Source of the DNA: Protopterus annectens
Lineage: Eukaryota; Chordata; Ceratodontiformes; Protopteridae
DNA: 64,000 nt
Direction: 5' to 3'
NCBI RefSeq assembly: GCF_019279795.1
Contig: NC_056735.1
Span: 1,940,810,455-1,940,874,454, forward strand
The notes under the pieces were generated by a model. That model was not told the origin of the DNA and searched no databases. It was given only the letters and a program-made list of their open reading frames with translations. The position numbers and the translations under genes are program-made. Positions within the stretch are counted from its first letter, which is position 1. Each line of letters opens with the position of its first letter. Of the stretch, positions 9,527 to 22,211 are shown in pieces.

Positions 9527-12344
9527 TTACTTCCCTGGACCCCTGTCTAGCAGGGTGACTGACATGATCCCCAGGATGAGTTTCCTATCTCCCATCCAAT
9601 CATCAAGGTTCCTTTTGAAGAGAGGCAATGAGGCACTCTGCTTGACATGTATGGGTATTCTATTCCAGAGTATGGGTAATCTCTGGGTCAGAAACCTATC
9701 CCTCCAGCATGGTTTGTTCATTGTGATGACAAGGTTTAGATCCCTGGAGTGTGTGGCTCTGAGGGATTGGGATTTCTTTAAGTGGAGCATGTCCAACAGC
9801 TCAGGGTTTGACATGGCCTTGTATGTTAAGCAGAGATCGCCTCTGAGTAGACGATATGCCACAGAGTATAGATGGAGTTTTTTAGACGGTCAGCATATGG
9901 CATCTGCTTTAGGCCTGTGATTCTTTTAGTGAGGTATTTCTGTGACCTTTCCAGCTGTTGCAGATGTCTTGTGAGGTACATACTAAACGGGGCATTATAC
10001 TCTATAATGCATCTAATGAGGGATGAGTAGAGTGGGACAATGACCTCCTTTTTTCTGGATGAAAAGCCCTTAGTGATGAGGTGTGCCTCATAGAAGGATT
10101 TCCTGACTGTTGTGGTGATGTGGTTATCGAAAGTGAGACCACTGTCCACCTGTGTCCCTAAGTCTCTCATCACACTTTCAGTGTTTAGTGTCCTGCCACC
10201 TATGTAGTAATTCATGGGTACATGTTTTTTTCCAAAGGGGATAACTATACATTTCTTGGCATTAAGCTTGAGCCCATGGCTCTGGCACCAGGCATCTGTT
10301 TCTGTAATGGCCTTTTGTAGAATATCCACATCATTTGGGGATTCAATAGTGGCTCCCAGTTTGCAGTGATCTGCAAACTTTGTTAGCCAGAGTCCCTTAG
10401 TGTTGGCCTGTACTTCCGAGAAGTAGATGCCGAACAAGAGTGGTTCCAGGACTGAACCCTGAGGTACTCCACTTGTCACATGTCTGGAGCTGGATTTGGG
10501 GTCAGCTACTTTTACAGTCTGGGTTCTGTCAATAAGCCAGTTGGCAACCCATCGAGTGACATAGGGATTTATGCCCAGCATAGTAAGTTTATCTATGATT
10601 CCAGAGTGGGGGATGGTGTCGAAGGCCTTGGCAAGGTCCAGATAGGTTGTGTGGACTGCCTTACCCTCGTCCACAGCTCTGGAGACTGATTCAAAGAAGT
10701 CAATCAGATTCAGGAGACAAGATTGGCCCTTCACAAACCCAAACTGGGTGGGGTCCAGTGTTTGAAGGTTGCCAATGTCATTGTTTATAAGTTCCATGAT
10801 AATGCGTTCCATGCCCTTGCAGATCAGGCTTGTCAGACTGATGGGATGGTAGTTCCCGGGATCCAAGGCGAATCCCCCCTTGTGGAGTGGGATAACTGTA
10901 GCTGTGTGCCACTCAGTGGGCACAAAGCCTGAGGTGTGGCTATGATTAAACATGACACTTAGGTGGGGTGCCATTTATTTTTGTAGTTCATGTAGTGCAC
11001 AGCCTGGGATGTCATCTGGTCCCATGGATGCTATATTCTTAGCTTTGGAGAGTACGGTTTCTACCTGTGTGGCCATGATTACCAGAATTTGGCAATCTTT
11101 TGTTATTGAGATGGGCCCTTTAGGGGGTGAGAGGGGGATGAAGTTTGCACTAAATCAATCTGCCAGGATATTGGCAATATCCCTGGGATCAGTATATTTA
11201 ATGTCATTCTGTTGTAGCTCAGAACAGATCTGAACATTGCCATTTAGATTCTTGACATAACTATAGAATGCCTTGTGGTTGTCTTTGGAATCTTTGGCAA
11301 TTTTATTTTCGTAACTAGCTTTTGAGGATTTTATGAGGGATCTCAGCTTCTTACTGAGGCGGCTGGTGAGGGAGTTTTTTGCATCATGGGATTTTCCTCT
11401 TTTCTGCAACAGTTTCTTCCTTCTGTTGTATAGTTTGTTTATAGCAGGGGACCACCAGATTGGCTTCCTTTTTTTGGAGAAGAGCATCTTGGTTCTATTT
11501 GGGATGGCACGATTCATGCACAAGTGGATGTGCTCATACAGTGCCTTAGTGTAGGATTCTGCAGTCAAACTTTCAGATCCCATCTGCATGGGTGTCGTGA
11601 AGTTTGTCACTTCTGACTTCAGTAGCATGAACTTGGCTTTGGAGAAGTTTTTTAAGGAGGTTTCCTTACTGGGGGTGGGGGTGTGATGTGGATGTCAAGG
11701 GTGATTTGCTTATGGTCAGACCTGACCAATAAGGGGGTGACCACTGGTGTGGAGCATCTATCTCCCATGTTGGTAATGACCAGGTCTAGGATATTGGAGC
11801 CCCTGGTGGGACAATGGATTAGTTGATCCAGTGCGTTGGAATTTATAAATTCCAAGAACTGTTAGGAAAAGGAGTTGGTACCTAAGGAGTTTTCCCAGTT
11901 AATGGCAGGGTAGTTGAAATCACCCAGTATTAGGGTATTTGGTTGTATCTTAATATTTTCCAGTATGTTTAGAAAGGTGAAGTGAGAATCTTGGGGCATG
12001 GTGGGGGATCTGTAACAAGCTACAATTTGGATTGCAGTCTTACCTAGTGTTAGTTGCACCTGGAGAATTTCAGATGCATTGTGTTGGGCAACTAGACTGA
12101 AGGTGTGAATATCCTTGGTGAATATGGACACTCCTCCACTTTTAGTGTTTCAGTCTTGGTTTTGTGGCCGAAAAGTGTGGTAAGAGTTGTAGCCTGGTAT
12201 TGCAGAGGTGCTCTCTGGAGCCTTGAACCAGGTCTCAATTACTGCACAGATATCGATGTTCTCCATGTTTAGGAGTGCCTCGAGAGAGTGCATTTTGAGG
12301 TTAAGACTTCTAGCATTGAGTAGCATTACCTTCAGATTTTGCAT
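9527..12344 (-). pseudogene. CR1 copy A ORF2: endonuclease and reverse transcriptase
   Basis: Reading down the minus strand: the AP-like endonuclease starts at 12344 with VMLLNARSLNLK, has the catalytic Glu in VIETWFK and TLILGDFNYPAINWE, and ends with VRSDHKQITLDI near 11700. A linker follows (SKKRKPIWWSPAINKLYNRR). The RT spans about 11150-9830: TATVIPLHKGG, QFGFVKGQSCLLNL, YLDLAKAFDTIPHSGI, TSGVPQGSVLEPLLFGIYF. The RT active-site motif FADD is FADH (10366-10377), removing one catalytic Asp. The C-terminal part shifts frame near 9860 and ends in RNLDDWMGDRK...LLDRGPGK. At least four other interruptions occur (12150, 11862, 11652, 11155). Confidence 0.87.
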
Positions 12345-12395
12345 GCTTGTATCTGTTATAGTGGTGGTTTTATCCTTGAACCTTGCCTAAGAAAG

Positions 12396-13309
12396 GCACT
12401 ATAGGGGTGGCAAGAACTTTAGCCAGTAATCTGAATCCCAGGGGTGACAGGTGCAGACCATCTCTGGCAAATCATTGTGGTTTGTCAATCATGTCTTCCC
12501 AGGCAGACAAATACTGGATCCCCTTTGATTGACACCAGAAGCGTAGCCAATTGTTGAAGTCAATCAATTTGTCCTTATACTGTGGTATCATTCTGAGTGA
12601 AGGCAGGATGCTACTCAGGGCTAGGGTCATACCTGCCTGGGCCACATGATCCAAGAGTTCTTCCATGTCTCTTTTCAAGTAGTCCAGGGAGGTACATCTC
12701 AAGTCATTCACTCCAGCATGGACAATGACAGAGTCGTGTTTGTACTTGTTGTGGGGTGACTTGAGTGCATGCGTTATGTGGTGGATCCTGGCACCCGACA
12801 GGCAGCTGACTGTAATTTTCTCCTTGTTCAGCCTGGTGAGCGGGGCATCAGTGTGATTGACTATAGAGTCATCTATGACTAAAGTGTTCGGTACATTGTA
12901 TTGCCTTAGGGGCTGTTGTTGGGTGGCACACTGGTGTTGTGAGCTATGTGTCACTTTGGTTGTTACTGGTTTGTTTGCGTTTCAGCTTCTGAGGTCCTTG
13001 TTGCTTGGGCAGGTTAATGTTAAGGGCCTCCGCATATGTGGGTTTAGTGTTGCTATGTGTGGGTGCTGATGGTGTAGGTTTTGAAGGGCTATGAGTTGAT
13101 AGAGGTGTAGTGCAGGTGTTAACCTTCTCCTCTTGGCTGTCTAGCACAATCTTGACCGGAGAGAGCTTTGCTTCCAGTTTGGCTATGTAAGTGCATCTCT
13201 CGCAGGTTGTAGTGTTGGGTGGTAGGAGGAGAGGATTGTCTGTGTACATGAGGCAGTTGCCACATTGCCCGAGTATGCCCAGATTCACCATGTGGACAGG
13301 AGAAATCAC
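12396..13309 (-). pseudogene. CR1 copy A ORF1: zinc-finger-like and SGNH esterase domains
   Basis: The N-terminal part (13309-12944) has paired cysteines (CGNCLMYTD..., CERCTYIAKLEAK) that look like a PHD/zinc-ribbon-type finger followed by a short helical, then Pro/Ser-rich linker. After a frame slip near 12950 the second part (12954-12396) is an SGNH-type hydrolase as found in CR1 ORF1. Block I is IDDSIVNH (usual GDS, Gly lost), block III is HAGVNDL, and block V is DGLHLSPLGF, which lies after an in-frame stop at about 12476. In CR1 this protein is thought to bind RNA and act on membranes or lipids. Both changes disable this copy. Confidence 0.8.
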
Positions 13310-13749
13310 CAGAAGCTGACCCTTGGACTTGCCTGTTTAGGTGCTTTTTTTGTAAAGTTTAAGAACTGTTTTCCCTTACCTTTGCAAGGTACTTTGCAAT
13401 TATAGGCTGTTTAGTGCCTACAATTAATTTCTCCTTATTGACTAGGAGAGTTGAGTGCTTGTATCAGTTTCTGACTTCCTAGTGCTTTCCAGCAGCTTCT
13501 AGAGCAAGTGCTAGTCACAGGGGTTCAGATTTTAGTGCTACTACTACTGAGAAACCAGCTAGTTCTAAGGGAAAATTTGAAGACCGGACTTTCTGGCACC
13601 TGGAATAGTTTAACTGTAGCCTCGCAGTGATGCACGATGCGAAAAAATGTGCAAACACACACATTTTTAAGCCAGAAAGTTGAAAGGGATAGAAATCAGC
13701 CCAAAAAGGCTAATAAAATTACAATTTCAGAGCTGGAAGCCACTCCTCT

Positions 13750-14857
13750 AGTGTTAGATAGGCAGTACAATGCTCACCACTCTACCACAGCAAGGTCTGG
13801 ATAGCTCTCAACACAGAAAATAAAGTCCTAAGACAAGCAAAGCCTGAGACATGGACTGGCTAGGAAAAGTGGGAAACGAGCAAACAAGATAGTATTTTTT
13901 TTTGTTGAAACAGGCTAAACAATGCAATAATACATTAAATAAACACAGAAAAGGCTAACCCACTTGAGTGTGTAGTCCTAAACAGTAAATGCAATTAAAA
14001 CTCTACAAAATTAGCAATTTAAAACTTTTTAAATGAAGCAAGGCAAGTGCACAACTGAAAAACGATTTGAGGCAGTAATACAGCAGAATAAGTAGCTAGT
14101 CTACATGTACAGAGAAGTCTATATATATACAGAAAAGCAGCTAAAACACACAAACAATTAAGATACAGTGCAACCTAGAGCACTTGAGTTGTAGCAATAT
14201 TAAGGCAATTACAGTTATAATAAATGCTCTAAAATATACTCTATATTTCCAAAATGTTTGAGAAACACAGTCAGAACACAAGGAGATTCAGGCATTTTTT
14301 TTTTTTTGAAAGGGAAAAGGGAGAAACAGAAGGCCTTCTCAGATGTTCTCTCTGTATTAGGTAGAATGAGCTAATGACACTAGACTGGGAGGAGTGTCCC
14401 AGATCAGATTTACAGTAGGGGCAGGCAACTGCAAAGCCACCAAGTATAACAAGCAGACACGAACAGGGAGGGAGGGTGGAGATAATACTAAAGCTATTAG
14501 CCTACAGACAGTAGACACTACAGAAAGCCACAAAATGAAAGTTTTTAAACAGATAAAGGAGCAAAGAGACTCTACAGAATGCTTTTAACTGCAAACAAAT
14601 CAGTTACCCGTGCAGATTAGTTAATAGCAATAAAATACACTGAAAACTATGCAGCAGGCAATAAAAAGTGCTATATATAAATTTCTAGAAACAATAATCA
14701 GTATAAATAATCCAAAAAAACAGGATACTTATATATCTCAGCTCTGAGTTGTAGTCAATGCCCCACCTCCACTCTGCTCAGTGTGTATAGCATACATATG
14801 AGTGTGGGACATTCTCCGGGGTATTTCTGTGAATGCAAAGCCTACTGTACTATCAAC
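13750..14857. other. A-rich sequence, no gene seen
   Basis: AT-rich with two T runs (13899, 14295). At 13755-13800, next to the CR1 5' end, the minus strand reads tggtagagtggtgagcattg, which resembles a tRNA A box, but no B box follows. It may be a SINE cut by the LINE insertion. Nothing else is recognised. Confidence 0.4.
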
Positions 14858-14970
14858 TGACTTAAGTGTGTTACACAAATATTAATAAAGTGTCACTAAT
14901 GTTGGACCATTGCCTCCCATTTATGTGTGGTGTCCCCCAGATGTCCTGCTCTAACAGGTTGAGAGGTATG
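14858..14970 (-). mobile_element. MITE copy M0, left-end fragment
   Basis: On the minus strand it begins catacctctcaacctgttag, then agcaggacatctggggga, and later gtgacactttattaatattt. This is the order of the family's left end as at 60969 and 32776. The right end was not found. Confidence 0.6.
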
Positions 14971-15479
14971 ATTGAGCAGCAAGAGTGTAAATACAGTGTG
15001 CCATACTGACATAGAACAGATATGCATATCAGGTGGTACCTGTGCATATGTTTGTATTAGTAGGTGTACCTGGAAGCCTCATAACAACAGACATTTGATG
15101 CAAAATGTCAGGTAAATAAGCTGTACATGTTAATCTTAGTTTGTGTGCATCCAACAGACATAAATTTCTACAGCTACTGGTTGTTGCATTGCCCTGACAC
15201 ATTTATAGGTTCTAGAATAAGCATGATTATCAGGTTGAAATTGGAGAGGTGGCCAACTGTGTCATGACTTAGTGTCCATGCCTACTACAAACAGCTACAT
15301 GTGCACCTACATAGCTGTCTGAACTCAGCAATACTTTACTCGTAAAACCTGCCTCCACTAAGGTAGAGTAATCCCCTTTGCTGGACAGCAGCAATACATA
15401 AACCACATAATTGGTTGCTATATTGGCTGTACAGGGCCAAGCAGGAACAGGTACTTACTTGGAAGCAAACAAAACCTTT
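14971..15479. other. No gene seen
   Basis: Unrecognised sequence of mixed composition between a MITE fragment and a CR1 remnant. Confidence 0.4.
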
Positions 15480-16005
15480 GTCTGAATGAGCATATAAGGT
15501 CACAGGTGAATTACTGTAAGGCTAACTATGAGTACAAATTGGACACATCCACCAAGGCCAGTCGCAAGGCCGTCTTCACATATGTCTTCAATCTCAGAGG
15601 CAACAACCCAACCCACCCTGTAATGGTGGTCAATTACACCACATATACACACACACACCACAGCTATAGCAAAACCACTAGTTAAGTGAAAACATCACCC
15701 AACATATCCCACCATCAGTATAGGTGAATATGCATAGCACCCACACCTCTCCCCTCATCATCAGGGAGCAGGTCCATAAATGCCTAATCAAAGTCAACAA
15801 AAGTAAGTCTCCATGGAACCTAATAACATCCCCGTCTGCATCCTACATGAACTCAGGCATATGCTCCTAGCTCCTTTACACACTGTACGCAAGCAAAGCC
15901 TGAGCACCATTGACATCCCATGTGCATGGAAGATGGCCACTGTCATCCCTCTATGCAAAGGTGAATGATGAGTGGTAGATTATGCAATTTACTGGCCCTC
16001 AATGG
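15480..16005 (+). pseudogene. Highly decayed CR1 ORF2 fragment (linker to RT start)
   Basis: Plus-strand frames read KANYEYKLDTSTKASRKAVF near 15530, alignable to the CR1 linker KASYENKIAKDSKDNHKAFY of copy A. Later come NNIPVCILHELRHMLLAPLH and WKMATVIPLCKGE near 15820-15965, alignable to GVPGCVLHELQ and WSTATVIPLHKGG of copy C. Many stops and slips separate the pieces, so this is a far older insertion than copies A, C or D. Confidence 0.6.
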
Positions 16006-17195
16006 GGGGAACATGACACATCAGGACCGGGAGTGCAATGCAAGTTCATGCTGTGCTGCTAAATGACAGGGGTATGATGTGATTGCAAGTAGTGATTAAT
16101 GATAGTCACTGTTGATGTGCAGGTTCTGTAAATAACTTTGACCAATGTATGAGGTCCTGTGATGTGTTTCCCTGTTTATGTCTTCCAGGTGACATGCAGT
16201 GGCCAAGACAGCCAGCATATGCTGCAGATGAAACTACAGCCATCACAGATACCATCATCCAGCACCATGAGGTGATGTTTGGCCATAGCCAACACAATTC
16301 TGCAGAGCGGAATGCCCTGTGGGATTGACCTTGTCCACAGGGTTAACAACTTGGGCCACCATGGACACAGTATGATCAGGTCAGGCATCGGGTGACTGAC
16401 CTGATACACCAGCCATGCAAAAGGGCTTCTGCCATGGCCAGGGACCATACTGCTACAGGTGGGGGTCCTGCCACACAGGCCCCTCTTACACCAACAGAGG
16501 AGCTCCTTGCCAACCTTGGGGTGGTCACCACACATCCAGAAAGCCAACAAACACAAGTTGTGGAGGTGGGTGGCACCCAGGCAACAGGTGAGTAGTATCC
16601 AGGTAAGGCTCCAGTGCCCATCAAGTGAATACTGTAGCAGTCATGTCATACTGGCTTCTGTAGAGTATCTAGATGTATATGTCAGGTCAAACTGCATTTG
16701 TGGGTGGGATTTTTTAATGCACACAAGTGCACATCTATGATGAAGGACAGCAAATTGTGTAGTATCAGAGCTTGTACTGCACATGTGCAGAAAAAGTAGC
16801 ATTCATCTTGTACCAATGCCACATGTGAGTCTGCTGAAAATACCTCTCCCCCACAACTACATAGGTGCTTCTGGTCTGGATGTGGGACAGCAGCCTGAAG
16901 CCAGTGAGTATGGGATTGTCCTGTTGTGGCTCACCAGTACCCCAGGCATGTTAAGGTCATGCATTTTACCATGCACACAACTGTCACTCTTAGCCATATT
17001 GCGATATGTGCATGTACACTTGTAGTGGGGTTAACTGCATTGCATCACAGTGGTCATCACAGTGGCCTATTTGCAGGAGATGTAATATATCTGTAGCTTA
17101 CCTCACGTCATTGCAAGACATCTGGGAAAAGACTGGCAAAATGGGGGGGGGGGGAGGCCCAAAACTAGGGACATATTTTAAAAAGTAGTCTTATA

Positions 17196-18822
17196 TAGTG
17201 GATAAAAGCTATACACACCCCTGTTAAAATGCCAGGTATTTGTGATATACAAAAATGAGACCACAATAAAACATTTCCAAATTCTTTCAACCTTAAATGT
17301 GACCTATAACCTGTACAATTCAATTGGCAAACAAACAAATCTGTTATGGGAACAATTATGAAAAAAACAAAACATACAATAAGCTAGATGCATAAGTATG
17401 CACAGGCTGAAGCTAATACTATGTTAAAGCAGCTTTTGATATAATTACAGCATTATGATTTTTTGGGTACACACCTGGCATCAATTACAGAGACTCTTTG
17501 ATTAACACCAAATAATGTTCAGCTGTCCAAGTCAACTGTCCTACTTGGATTTTCCTAACATTTACTCAGTTGCCTGCTACAGCAACAGCCATAGTTCACA
17601 TAAAGCTTACAAAGCATCATCAGGATCCCATTGTTGAAAGGTATCAGCACGGAGAAGGGTACAAAAACATTTCCACAGCAGTGCATATACCATGGAACAT
17701 ATTGAAGACAGTCAGCAAAAGGTGGTGAAAATATCAGGCAACAGTGACATTGCAAAGAAGTGGACATCCCTCCAAATGTGATGAAAAGACAAGACCAAAA
17801 CTGGTCAGGGAGGCTGCCAGGAGACCTACAGCAACAGTAAAGGAGTTTCAGGAATCTCTTGCAAGTACTGGTTGTGTACTTGTGACAACAATCTCCAGTA
17901 TTCACCACATATCTGGCCTATGGGTTAGGTTTGGAAGATGGAAGCCTTATCTCACACAGAACAACATCCAGGTCTGGCTGAATTCTCAGGAACAATACAT
18001 CAGGTCCCCCAAAAGCATGTAGGAAAATGTATTATAGTGTAATATGACAAGGGTTGCACTTTTTGGTTATAATTCCAAAAGGTTTGTTTGCCACAGTAGC
18101 AACACCATGCATCACCAAAAGAACACCATCCCCATGGTGATGCATGGTGATGGCAGTGTCCTGCTTTGAGGTTGCTGTTCATAAGCTGGAAGTGGACCTT
18201 TAGCCAAGGTGGAGGGGATTATGAACAGTTCAAAATACCAGTCCCTTTTGGCCCAAAATCGTCAGGTGTCTGATAGAAAGCTGTAGATGAAGAGGAATTT
18301 CACCTTTTCACACGACGATGACACAAACCATACATCCAAATCAAAAAAAGAATGGTTTCACCAGAAGACAGTCAATGTTTTGGAATGGGCCAGTCAGAGT
18401 CTGCACCTACATACAATAGAAAATCTGTCGGTGCCCTGTCAATGGGCTGTGCACTAGAGATGCCCTCACAATCTGACAGAGTTGGAAAGCTTCTGCAAGG
18501 GAGAGTTTGCAAATATTGTTAAGTCAAGATGTGCCATGCTGATAGACACCTTCTCAAGAGGACTGACTGCTCTAATAAATCAAAATGTGCTTTAACAAAG
18601 TATTAGTTTAAGGGTGTGCACACTCGTGCAGCCAGCCAATTGTAAGTATTGCACATTTTATATGTTACCCCTAATTAGTGTGTTTGTTCATCAATTGGAT
18701 TGCACAGGTTATAGGTCACATTGAAGGTGGGAAATGTTATGACATGATTTGTGTGGGCTCATGTTATATATCAGAAAACTCTGGCATGTTAATGGGGGTG
18801 TGTACACTTCTTATATCCACTG
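17196..18822 (+). mobile_element. Tc1/mariner element, 1627 bp
   Basis: Flanked by TA (17194-17195 and 18823-18824). Terminal inverted repeats begin tagtggataaaag on the left and, reversed, cagtggatataag on the right. Similarity between the two ends extends about 150 bp, including gtgacctataacctg on both sides. The length and TA target are standard for Tc1 elements of fish and frogs. The internal transposase is heavily decayed. Confidence 0.92.
17590..18606 (+). pseudogene. Tc1 transposase remnant
   Basis: The frame from 17744 shows the second helix-turn-helix region: RSGHPSKCDEKTRPKLVREA, then PTATVKEFQESLASTG and SGLWVRFGRWKP. The catalytic core follows with stops. The usual WSDETK is CNMTRV, losing the first Asp. 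HDDDTNHTS stands where QDNDPKHT is usual. WASQSLHLHTIENL replaces WPSQSPDLNPIE. The end near 18606 (acaaagtattag) corresponds to the usual STKY stop. Several in-frame stops (about 18020, 18030, 18170) and lost catalytic residues make it inactive. Confidence 0.85.
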
Positions 18823-19312
18823 TAAGGTTAGAAGGTTGTTAGAATGACCGGTTTTATTTTAATATACATTTACTGCAGGTTTTGAAGAGTGAAACTCAGA
18901 TTACGTCATTAATTAGTGAGAAAATCCTCAGATCATCCCAGTAATGTGTCAGACAAACACAGGATTTATGAGGGACACTCCAAAAATATGAGCCACACAT
19001 CTAGACATTCAGCAAAACTCTGTACAGTACAGTTGAGAGGTATGTTCTGTAGGGGTTGTCACTGTGCTATATAGGTGAAAAGCAATAATCTGTACATGGC
19101 TGCAGTGTGTGCTAGTAGAAGGCCCATCACCTACTAACACTACTCACATATACCAGAGGTGTATATTAGTAGTAACACTGAGTGGAAAGGGCTGCACTGC
19201 ATGATGTTGAGGGCCTGCCAGAGTGTGGTCTGACTGTGTCGTGAATGTCACCAGTTGGCTTTTGTGAGTTTTGTGTAATGCCTTTGTGCAACCTCACCTG
19301 TATGTGTCTGTG

Positions 19313-19517
<205 letters not shown>

Positions 19518-20478
19518 ACCAGCAAACCTTATAGTGCAGGTATTCATTTACATATGTCATCTTCCCCTCACATGTGGACATGGTGGTCATGGTCCCTTCC
19601 TCTCAGACTCTGATGTCATTGTCTCTGAAGACTCTGTCAATGATGGTGGTCATAGCCGGGCACAGGTGGGGTTGTCAGGGGCTGAATCTGTGCCATCGGT
19701 TGGCATCCCACAGTCATCCACAATGTTCCCACACACAGTTGCAATGCCCACACATACCCTGTCCCCAGAAGCCACAGATAATGGACAGTTGGCAGGTGGT
19801 GGCATGGAACAGGCTATTTTGGTGACTATGACAAGTGTGAGTGTAGACACTAGCCATAGCCAGAGTGCAGGCGAGGTCCCACAAATGTGGATGGACAGGG
19901 ATGCTCATAAGAGGACTGCTGCTCATCAAGCCGCTGTCACAAGAGCCACAGCAGGTGTCATCAGATGCATGTTTCATGCTGTCATGGATGCACAGGCATG
20001 TAGTGAATGCAACTCCAGACAAATACTCAGGGTCTTCGATGCAACTCTTCTTGAGTTATGTGGTGACATGCATGACCTTGTTGAGGCCACATGTCAGAAT
20101 ACTGAGGTCATGAGTAGATGGTAGGGTGAGACCTTGGCAATCCTCGACTGTGGCATGTATGTGCTAGAGTGTGTGGTGGGAGATAGGCATCGGCCACATG
20201 GACATAGATCAGCACCGACATCAGCTGAGAGTCTACAAGGTTGTGCACCTTCACACTCGTGTAGTGGCAGTACCACCAGCACTACTGAAGGGGGGGTGCT
20301 GTCCACACCACAACAGAGCAGGCCATGGGCACGTGGTCCTGGCAGGTCCCGTCAGGGACACAGATCCAACAGACTGCAGTCACCATTGAGAAGCAGTACT
20401 GGATCTGGCCTTAGGCCTGGTGGTGTCAGTGAGAACCCTGGCAGGACAAGTTCCCATGTCCATGACCGGAGACGGTGA

Positions 20479-21040
20479 ACTGTACAACAGCTGTCCAACA
20501 TACCCCTGTGTAGGGCAGCCACATGGCATGACTGTGTGCATACAACCACACACACATCACTGTCACAGCCTAGTCTCTTCCAGACACACACACCACCTCT
20601 GCACAGCCCATTCATAGAACATCCATTCAAACGCACACACATGATGTAAACCATATGGCCCAGCCTAGGCCTCTGGCAAAACCACACAACACTCTGTGCC
20701 TATGAGTCATCCATACCACTGATGCAGGGACATGCTGATATGGTTCTGATGCACAGGATGAATTAGGAACAGTTTAGCTATGTAATGCTGTGTAAGGTGC
20801 TGTCAGCTGGCATTTGTAATGGGTATACTTCAGAATGCATGTACCTTTTCAGCCATGATGCATTATTGATGTTAGTAAAACTGACTGAATGTAGTCTCAC
20901 ATGCTGTATTCTTTTTGTGTTCCAGATATCTGTGTGTCAGCAGGACGTGGCCCTGCAGACATTGCCAACGAGGGGTATGGCAGAGTGGTAACACATCAAT
21001 CATGTCAAAGCCGAGGTACAGCTATATGTGTACACATTTA
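20479..21040. other. No further exon identified; 3' flank of the H2 Myb gene
   Basis: Contains a possible acceptor (tgttccag) at about 20927 followed by an open frame DICVSAGRGPADIANEG. It could be another exon or chance. No polyadenylation context is obvious. Confidence 0.35.
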
Positions 21041-21256
21041 CCAGGTCTGCGTAACAATTATTTCATGTGCCACAGAGCTTACAGGGCTGAGGGGTGTATA
21101 CAGGTAAGTCCATGGTGGTTGACATCAGCAGCCCCTGTAAAGTGGACAATGGTAAGTTTAGTGGGTGGAACACACCTCAGATTGGTAAAACCTGCACCCT
21201 CAGAGGATATTGTGTTGACCAAGCACACTCAGAGTACTGTTCCTACACACACACAG

Positions 21257-21326
<70 letters not shown>

Positions 21327-21854
21327 GCGTGTGCGCATGCACATGATCACAGTTGACACTGTGGGGTTTGGAACCCCTACCCATCTAATTAGTGATACTG
21401 TAGTGTTATGCAGTTATCACAGGTGGCACAGCACTAATAGTGTGATGACTGTTCCAAGGTACCTGTAAAGTGAATAACATCACATGCCCTTGTGAGGTAT
21501 GGCAATGGGGGGTGTACTGGGTGTGGAAGGACTCATTAGACTGTCACCTACAAGTTTACAACCTCACAAACACTGCTATATACACCAATGCACACACAAT
21601 TGCCAGTACTAACATTAGCAGCCCTGTCTATCATGTTATTCATTCCATACTGTTACATAGCTGTTGCACATGGCACGGGGCTTATAGGGCTGAAGATTGT
21701 CCACAAATACCTTTAAGGTGGATGTGAACAGTGGCCTTTGTAAAGTGGACTTTGGGACATGTACTGGGAGTACCATGGATTGAAAATGTAAAAACCACCC
21801 CCCAATGAATATAGTTCTCACTCAAACACATACAGTACACAGGATACAGTTCAT

Positions 21855-21903
<49 letters not shown>

Positions 21904-22211
21904 CACACACACACGCACACACGCACACACACACATACACACTTGCTAGCAATCATATTAGAACCTCTATCTATGTAGTCATTGGTACTATAGCATTATA
22001 CAGTTACCACATGCACAACCGAGCATATAGGGTGAAGAGTGTCCCAAGGTACCTATATAGTGAATAACATCACCAGCGCTTGTAAAGTATGGCAATGGTA
22101 GGTGTACTGGGTGAGAAGGGCCTCAAACTACTTTCACCCACATGTTTACACACTCACAAACAGTTTTATTCTCACTACTGCAGAAACACACACATTTGCC
22201 AGTACTAAGAT
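21041..22211 (+). repeat. CA-bearing tandem repeat array, part 1 (about 4 diverged units)
   Basis: Units of about 220-370 bp each contain, in order: gccagtactaagat-like text, a ctatctagttattg-like segment, gttatgcagttatcac, a cacagagcttatagggc segment, aaggtaccta, gaataacatca, cttgtaaagtatggcaatgg, gtgtactgggtg and a variable (CA)n run. Units start near 21050, 21400, 21630 and 21980. (CA)n runs lie at 21257-21324 and 21856-21938. The array breaks off at about 22211 within a unit and resumes at 28893. Confidence 0.8.

Larger units (their letters stand above)
9432..13749 (-). mobile_element. CR1-type LINE, nearly full length (copy A)
   Basis: A 4.3-kb non-LTR retrotransposon on the minus strand. 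Its 3' end at about 9432 carries the short repeated tail seen in all copies here (cctatga-type octamers, on this strand gttcatagggtcatagg). Its 5' end near 13749 (gctggaagccactcctc on the plus strand) matches the 5' end of copy C at 27083 (gctggaaccactcctcc), so both reach the true or nearly true 5' terminus. It encodes ORF1 (zinc-finger-like plus SGNH esterase) and ORF2 (endonuclease, RT). Multiple stops and frame slips show it is inactive. Confidence 0.88.
17096..19044 (+). mobile_element. MITE copy M3, split by a Tc1 insertion
   Basis: The left part 17096-17193 (caagacatctgggaaaagac..., ggaggcccaaaactaggg) and right part 18825-19044 (ctcagatcatcccagtaatg..., cagttgagaggtatg) together match M1 and M2. 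The Tc1 element sits between them with a TA duplication. The MITE itself lies in intron 2 of the H2 Myb gene. Confidence 0.7.

Noticed and set aside
17555-17908. Cys-rich minus-strand protein
   Set aside because: Antisense shadow of the Tc1 transposase.
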